Shown here: positions 59,935 to 64,000 of the stretch, in pieces | Layout: every line of letters starts with the position of its first letter | Position numbering within the stretch: position 1 is the first letter of the stretch | Assembly (NCBI RefSeq): GCF_001042475.2 | Contig: NZ_LECW02000082.1 | Location: 1-64,000 of the forward strand | DNA: 64,000 nt | DNA from: Bacillus glycinifermentans | Lineage (GTDB): Bacteria > Bacillota > Bacilli > Bacillales > Bacillaceae | Direction: 5' to 3' | Translations under genes and position numbers: made by a program | The notes under the pieces: generated by a model | Database searches by the model: none | Told to the model about the DNA's origin: nothing | The model's input: only the letters and a program-made list of their open reading frames with translations

Positions 59935-60609
59935 ATGGTTGAGGAAGATTGGTTATATGTTCAGGATCCATATCTTGATCATTTGATTTTTGGAAGCGAT
60001 CAGAAAAATATTAGGGACTATTTCGAATATATAACCTCTTGGGTGGATAATCATTTGGTTGATGAACAAGAAGCTAAATTCTTGTTAACGGAAATGGTAC
60101 AAGATCTTTTTGATATCCAAAAGGATGTATCGTTTGGATATCGACCAAACGTTATAACAAAAATAAAGCAAAAACAAGGATTCTCACTAATCCAGCAGGC
60201 AATGAAAGCGGAGATTATGCGCCTGTACTATGAAACTCAGCATAAACTTAAAAATGAAAACGATGGACAGACAATATTGCTTTACAGAGGTCTTAGTCTC
60301 CATGAACTTGACCCTTTTTATAAAAATCCTTCAATTCTCAAGACAAATACTTTGGTGTCTTTTACGACAGATGAAACTAAATACAAAAGAGAAGTTCAGG
60401 TTTCTGTTGAAGTACCGATCAAAAATGTTCTGTTTTATCAAAATTTGTGTCCCTTTAGCGAGAGGGAAGAATGTAGGTGTAGGTTGGGGTTGCACATCGA
60501 AAATGAGGTTATTGTAATGAATGGTATTCATTCTTTCGACATTAAAGAAGTAACACGTTTAGATTCCCGCTCCAAAGAGCGAAGAGAAGCGGAAGCGCGT
60601 TACTTATGA
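59935..60609 (+). CDS. second putative ADP-ribosyltransferase-like protein
   Basis: This 224-residue protein has a helical N-terminal part, then an R-S-E-like C-terminal domain: ILLYRGLSLHELDP (Arg), TLVSFTTDE (Ser-Phe-Thr-Thr) and GLHIENEVIVMNG (Glu), followed by SFDIKEVTRL. The layout matches the protein at 4063-4845, including the final strand. The start was chosen for AAAGGTGG. Cytoplasmic, no signal peptide. Target unknown; assignment rests on motif order. Confidence 0.55.
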   Translation: MVEEDWLYVQDPYLDHLIFGSDQKNIRDYFEYITSWVDNHLVDEQEAKFLLTEMVQDLFDIQKDVSFGYRPNVITKIKQKQGFSLIQQAMKAEIMRLYYETQHKLKNENDGQTILLYRGLSLHELDPFYKNPSILKTNTLVSFTTDETKYKREVQVSVEVPIKNVLFYQNLCPFSEREECRCRLGLHIENEVIVMNGIHSFDIKEVTRLDSRSKERREAEARYL

Positions 60610-60656
60610 TTACACTTTTTCGAAATGTGTGATGTGTTCAACGAACAATCTTATTC

Positions 60657-60693
60657 AATCCAGAAGAGCCGCTTTGATTTCTGGATTTTTTTT
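60657..60693 (+). terminator. terminator of ART-like operon
   Basis: Stem AATCCAGAA/TTCTGGATT then T-run. Confidence 0.88.
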
Positions 60694-60795
60694 GTTAAAA
60701 TGAGGGTGTAGGGGAATGTTGCACTGCAACTTTGAGATGTAGTTGGAGTGTGTTGATTTCCTTGCAATGCCTTTGCTTAAGAAATTTGGATTTAA

Positions 60796-60831
60796 AAAAG
60801 GAACTTGGGGTAGGAGCCAAGTTCCTTTTTC
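60796..60831 (+). terminator. orphan intrinsic terminator
   Basis: Stem AAAGGAACTTGG/CCAAGTTCCTTT then T-run. No convincing gene lies between 60694 and 60795, so it may end a small RNA or act as an insulator. 60832-61036 holds no gene that I can support. Confidence 0.8.
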
Positions 60832-61036
60832 TGTTTGGGACGAATATAGATAAGGAACAGGGGATAAACTTTATAAGGGGATAATTCGTGTTTGTCCCGG
60901 TTAGTAGCGGCTCAGTTAAACAATCAATACACTTTGAGGGTATAGTAGGAGACTCGAAATGTATCCGGTATTAACCAAACATCTGAATTATCCGTTAGTA
61001 AACGTTAAACTGTGACGATTAGAGCGCTGTTTTCGA

Positions 61037-61180
61037 TCATTGATCATCCGAGAACAATGATGAAAGCAGGTAGAGGAGAAGCCGAATAGAGGTACCTATA
61101 CGATTCAGCCAATCCCACAGGTTCTTTATTCGGTTCGCTCTTGTCTCTTGTTCTTGCCGTTGGAGTTCCTGTTTCTTCAT
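61037..61180 (-). CDS. possible small membrane-associated protein (47 aa)
   Basis: MKKQELQRQEQETRANRIKN leads into one hydrophobic segment (SIRLLLYLLSSLF). GAGGCG lies 6 bp before the ATG and an extended -10 (TTGCTATAAT) is at 61245-61254 on this strand. Small basic peptides with one membrane segment can be type I toxins, but there is no evidence of an antisense RNA. Confidence 0.45.
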   Translation of the reverse strand: MKKQELQRQEQETRANRIKNLWDWLNRIGTSIRLLLYLLSSLFSDDQ

Positions 61181-61320
61181 CTACAACGCCTCACTTTAAA
61201 CGAAATTTGGATGTGAGCCGCACATGTAGATTGTTTAACAGTAACATTATAGCAATTCTTCCTGTATCTGTGGATGAAAATCTAGGTTATACCTAAAATT
61301 AGGATTTACGAAGACCTTTA

Positions 61321-61352
61321 AAGAGAGCGGCTGTCAAACCGCTCTCTTTTTG
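61321..61352 (+). terminator. intrinsic terminator
   Basis: Stem AAAGAGAGCGG/CCGCTCTCTTT then T-run. Nearly the same stem as at 54601, again followed by a recurring-type promoter. Confidence 0.88.
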
Positions 61353-61381
61353 TTGATTTCATTGTAATTCAGGAAATTTAA

Positions 61382-61410
61382 TTGACTAAAAGTATATGAA
61401 TTGATATAAT
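61382..61410 (+). promoter_or_regulatory. recurring-type promoter
   Basis: TTGACT, AAAAGTATAT in a 17-bp spacer, TATAAT. Confidence 0.88.
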
Positions 61411-61526
61411 AAATTAACAAAAATAAGGAAGGTAAAACCATTTGAAACTCTAGAGAAAACTGTTAATAAGATAACCAGTCTTAGGCTTTATCTGTTTGAA
61501 AAAATAACTGTGAAGGACATAAAGTG

Positions 61527-61740
61527 ATGGAAATAACATTAAAAAGCGATATCAGTGGTAGAGTAAAAATCATATACTGCACGTCAGTTGTTGAATTTCT
61601 TTGATGAAGAAGCGCTTGTTATAGATATGTCTATGTGTGACGTCAGCCTGTAGGTGAAACTTATGTAGTGGAATGTAATTGCAGTGATGAATGGGAGGAT
61701 TACACTTTTAAAAAAAAAAAAGAGTCTCGATCCTTCGTTT
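61527..61740 (+). pseudogene. small gene with several frameshifts
   Basis: MEITLKSDISGRVKIIYC, then NFFDEEALVIDMSMCDVSL, then QPVGETYVVECNCSDEWEDY appear in successive frames. They end just before the methylase gene. Together they suggest a decayed protein of about 65 residues in the same promoter unit. Confidence 0.5.
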
Positions 61741-61794
61741 AAGCGGGATGTGTGGAGATCAATCACAAATTTACAGAAGATAGGGGGGTATACA

Positions 61795-62778
61795 GTGTTA
61801 ATATGTGAATTCTGTGGAGCAAGTGGTACAGAAGAAGATGATGATTTTCAATTAGATTCTAATGGTTTCGGGTTCTGGTGTGAGGATTGTGATGGGTTTA
61901 CATACTTTGACCAAATCAAGAATAGACACCGCTTCACCTTAATCTTAGAAAAAAAGGAGCATACAAACGAACCTTTAGTCATTACTGATCAAAAATTTAA
62001 TAAACGCTTATCTCCTTACAGATATCCGGGAGGAAAATCTAAGATTGTTCAATATCTTTATTCGCATCTTCAAATTCAAAATTCAAAAACGAAAAAACTG
62101 ATATCCCCATTCGCAGGTGGAGCCAGTTTTGAATTGGCTATGCTTCATGCAGGGGTAATTGAAGAATTACACCTCAATGATTTAGACTTAGGTGTCTTCG
62201 CATTGTGGTGGACAATCAAATACATGCCTTTTGAGATAATTGAGAGAATCCGGACAATCACACCGAATCATCAGGATTATTTCAAAGCTCAATCAATTAT
62301 AAAAAATGATTATCTAGGGGTTGACTTAATAGAAGCGGCATGGTCTTCTTTATTAGTCAACAGATTAGCATACAGCGGGATTGTAAAAGCAAATCCGCTC
62401 GGTGGGAAAAACGGGGGTTTGGAAAAATTGTTATCTCGTTGGAACCCGAAGGAACTCATCCGAAAAATCGAATATATCCACTCTGTGAGTGACCGAATAG
62501 AAGTGACTCAAGAAAATGCTATCGATTTGATTGAAGAAGCTTATTGGCAGGATGAAGCCACAATTTTTATCGATCCTCCTTATGTGCAAAAAGGTAAAGA
62601 CCTATATCATTGTTTTTATACAGAAAAAGATCATCGAGAACTATCTTTCTTATTGGATTCTCTTCATTATGGTTGTCCGGGGGCAGATATAATCGTAACC
62701 TATGATTATAACAAATGGCTGAACGGTCTATATGAATACCCGAAAGTTGAAGTCATAGGAAGGATTTATTCTGCTTAA
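61795..62778 (+). CDS. D12-class DNA adenine methylase with zinc-ribbon N-terminus
   Basis: This 327-residue N6-adenine methyltransferase has a CxxC...CxxC ribbon (CEFC, CEDC) in the first 35 residues. The Dam-like core follows: SPYRYPGGKSKI, LISPFAGGASFEL (SAM binding), LHLNDLDLGV and the catalytic motif FIDPPYVQKG. The GTG start with GGGGGG fits better than an upstream ATG at 61684. No restriction enzyme gene is adjacent, so it is an orphan methylase that may protect the plasmid or regulate it. Confidence 0.88.
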   Translation: MLICEFCGASGTEEDDDFQLDSNGFGFWCEDCDGFTYFDQIKNRHRFTLILEKKEHTNEPLVITDQKFNKRLSPYRYPGGKSKIVQYLYSHLQIQNSKTKKLISPFAGGASFELAMLHAGVIEELHLNDLDLGVFALWWTIKYMPFEIIERIRTITPNHQDYFKAQSIIKNDYLGVDLIEAAWSSLLVNRLAYSGIVKANPLGGKNGGLEKLLSRWNPKELIRKIEYIHSVSDRIEVTQENAIDLIEEAYWQDEATIFIDPPYVQKGKDLYHCFYTEKDHRELSFLLDSLHYGCPGADIIVTYDYNKWLNGLYEYPKVEVIGRIYSA

Positions 62779-62791
62779 CTATATCGTAGAG

Positions 62792-62938
62792 GTGTATCAA
62801 AAATTTAATGACAGTTGGGTTAAAGTATCATCAGTAAAGTCTGATATGATTGACAGAATCAAGATGTGTAGCGAAAACAATGAGGAATTCAAGATAAAGG
62901 CAAAGGATCGGCATTTTATCCGATCCTTCGATCTCTAA
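62792..62938 (+). CDS. possible small protein downstream of methylase (48 aa)
   Basis: A frame beginning at GTG (or an earlier CTG at 62771) encodes MYQKFNDSWVKVSSVKSDMI to KDRHFIRSFDL. It begins right after the methylase stop and ends before the terminator. Ribosome site support is weak. Confidence 0.4.
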   Translation: MYQKFNDSWVKVSSVKSDMIDRIKMCSENNEEFKIKAKDRHFIRSFDL

Positions 62939-62958
62939 AGATTAAAAGGTCGAAAATG

Positions 62959-62986
62959 AAAAAGCAGGCTAAGCGGCCTGCTTTTC
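62959..62986. terminator. bidirectional terminator
   Basis: Stem AAAGCAGGC/GCCTGCTTT with T-runs on both sides, between convergent genes. Confidence 0.85.
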
Positions 62987-62995
62987 TTGATTTTT

Positions 62996-63331
62996 TTAAT
63001 TCCTCTTTTGTTTGCGATCCTCAAAGACTTCTTTTTCTAAAGCGTCAATGTCTCTTTTAATGATCTCAATGTCGTATTTTTCTTTTGCTTCCGGAGGTAA
63101 GTTCTGATCTAAGTATTCTTGAAGCTTTTCTTCGCTTTTGGTTTTATCCATGCCGATTGATATAATTGGCTCTGTTTCTCCGATCATATAACTAACTAAA
63201 CCAAACTTCCCCCATGCGCTATCAAGTACTTCTTCAGTTGTTTTGTGATTTGAATCAACTGCATGAGTAGCCGTATTAAACAGTAACAAGAAAGGGGTTA
63301 AAATCAACAATCCAATTAGTTTTTTCTTCAT
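62996..63331 (-). CDS. secreted small helical protein
   Basis: This 111-residue protein has a signal peptide (KKKLIGLLILTPFLLLFNTA, cleavage near THA-VDS) and an acidic helical mature part. GGGAGG precedes the ATG. No family is recognised. It is followed by the terminator shared with the methylase unit and may be co-transcribed with the 63434 gene. Confidence 0.7.
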   Translation of the reverse strand: MKKKLIGLLILTPFLLLFNTATHAVDSNHKTTEEVLDSAWGKFGLVSYMIGETEPIISIGMDKTKSEEKLQEYLDQNLPPEAKEKYDIEIIKRDIDALEKEVFEDRKQKRN

Positions 63332-63433
63332 AATTCCCTCCCTTTATTGAAGTTGAATTCTTTCAAAACAAACACAGAACTTAAACTATGTTGTACAGTT
63401 TATAATCTCAAAAAAGAAGTTTTTTTAAAAGGA

Positions 63434-64000
63434 TCAATCGTACCATAAAGATGTTTTCTTTATATAAACGGTTGTATTGGTGTTTTTATTCTCAAATTGG
63501 ATTCGATACTTCTTCCCTTTTTTTAAGGAGAAATTCATATGCATTTCTCCTTTCCATCCACCCGGTAAAGATATCTTTTGAGCCTGTTTCCCGGCTCCCC
63601 CATTTTTATCATATTTAGCAATTATATAAAATGGTTTAGCTGTACCTTTAGGCGTCACTAAAATTGTAGCTGGATCTTTAAAAGCTTTACCATATGTTCC
63701 GCCGCCAAGATAGATATTATAACTAAAGCTAAAGCTACCCGTATTATATTTCTTGTAACCAGCTAACATGAATGGATGATCTTCGATTTCTGATGAGGTG
63801 GATACTTGAGGTTGATCTAGTGTGAGTTTAATCATGTCTTTTAATTCTTCTAAAGTATAAGGGTGAATTTCATTCCCGTTTTCGTCATAATATTTAATCT
63901 GTTTTGCAATCTCTTCTTTTTTAGCCTTAAGCTTATCTTGTGAAAGAATTTTTGTTTCGGTTGGAGACGCTGTCATTTTTTCTGCCGCTTCTGCTTTAAT
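63434..64000 (-). CDS. secreted protein, 5' end beyond window
   Basis: The frame is open to the window edge (reading IKAEAAEKMTASPTETK), so the start is missing. The visible 188 residues have a helical segment, then a beta-rich domain (SFSFSYNIYLGGGTYGKAF, then GWKGEMHMNFSLKKGKKYRI) like a small carbohydrate- or wall-binding fold. It shares a general style with the repeat protein at 47607. It is probably exported. Confidence 0.65.
   Translation of the reverse strand: MKAEAAEKMTASPTETKILSQDKLKAKKEEIAKQIKYYDENGNEIHPYTLEELKDMIKLTLDQPQVSTSSEIEDHPFMLAGYKKYNTGSFSFSYNIYLGGGTYGKAFKDPATILVTPKGTAKPFYIIAKYDKNGGAGKQAQKISLPGGWKGEMHMNFSLKKGKKYRIQFENKNTNTTVYIKKTSLWYD

Noticed and set aside
60694-60831. 28-codon frame before the orphan terminator
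   Set aside because: The ATG at about 60758 has no ribosome site and the frame overlaps the terminator stem.
61037-61180. Type I toxin assignment for the small membrane frame
   Set aside because: No antisense RNA promoter-terminator pair was found opposite it; kept only as a possible small protein.

Overview
The window looks like part of a large theta-replicating plasmid from a Bacillus (probably subtilis-group) host. The evidence is the low G+C content, strong AGGAGG-type ribosome sites with frequent TTG and GTG starts, and a gene set familiar from Bacillus plasmids and phages: Rap-Phr, a NucB-like nuclease, YdjM, YolD-like, CoiA-like, DUF1002/YpuA-like and DUF3967-like proteins, a class D-type sortase, and two plasmid initiators with iterons. 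No rRNA, tRNA, CRISPR array or relaxase was recognised, so the transfer functions, if present, are mostly outside the window.

Layout. 1-5.5 kb: a thioester/CnaB surface adhesin ending in LPNTS, facing an operon of ssb, a putative ADP-ribosyltransferase and a matching sortase. 5.6-12.7 kb (minus strand): a small regulator, then a TadA/CpaF-like protein with a ruined P-loop, a CpaE/MinD-like protein without the P-loop lysine, and several unknown membrane or soluble proteins. 13-22.7 kb: a DUF1002 protein, a 418-bp MITE-like element, an XRE regulator, a CPBP-like membrane protein, a replication initiator carrying 21-bp iterons inside its own gene, a MerR-like protein, a five-copy repeat array and an HU-like protein. 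23-29 kb: an actin-like ATPase, a putative DNA-binding partner, three unknown proteins and an intact PilB/PulE-type ATPase. 29-34.3 kb: YdjM, a lysozyme-membrane fusion, further membrane proteins and a plasmid sigma factor. 34.3-36.3 kb: small genes, one broken by an IS605-type remnant. 36.7-40.1 kb: a lactococcin-972-type bacteriocin with a two-part permease and an ABC ATPase. 41.2-43.6 kb: a second origin with many iterons and a Rep_3-type initiator. 44-53.4 kb: an accessory region with a V8-like protease, a secreted repeat protein, a CoiA-like nuclease and IS200/IS605 remnants. 53.6-62.9 kb: short transcription units (promoter, one or two genes, terminator), including Rap-Phr, a NucB-like nuclease, a YolD-like protein, RadC, a second putative ADP-ribosyltransferase and a D12-class adenine methylase; several units are frameshifted. 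63-64 kb: two secreted proteins, the last cut by the window edge.

The feature tying the window together is a recurring promoter. At least 16 sites on both strands have TTGAC(A/T) followed directly by AAAAGTATA and then, after exactly 17 bp, a TATAAT-like -10. They precede ssb, the small regulator, the sigma factor, ydjM, the nucB-like gene, radC and many orphan small genes. The AAAAGTATAT part is not required by sigma-A, so it is probably the site of a plasmid regulator controlling a dispersed regulon. The second theme is a possible new envelope-spanning machine: one live and one dead secretion-type ATPase, a MinD-like protein, an actin-like filament protein, a muralytic membrane protein and several membrane proteins.
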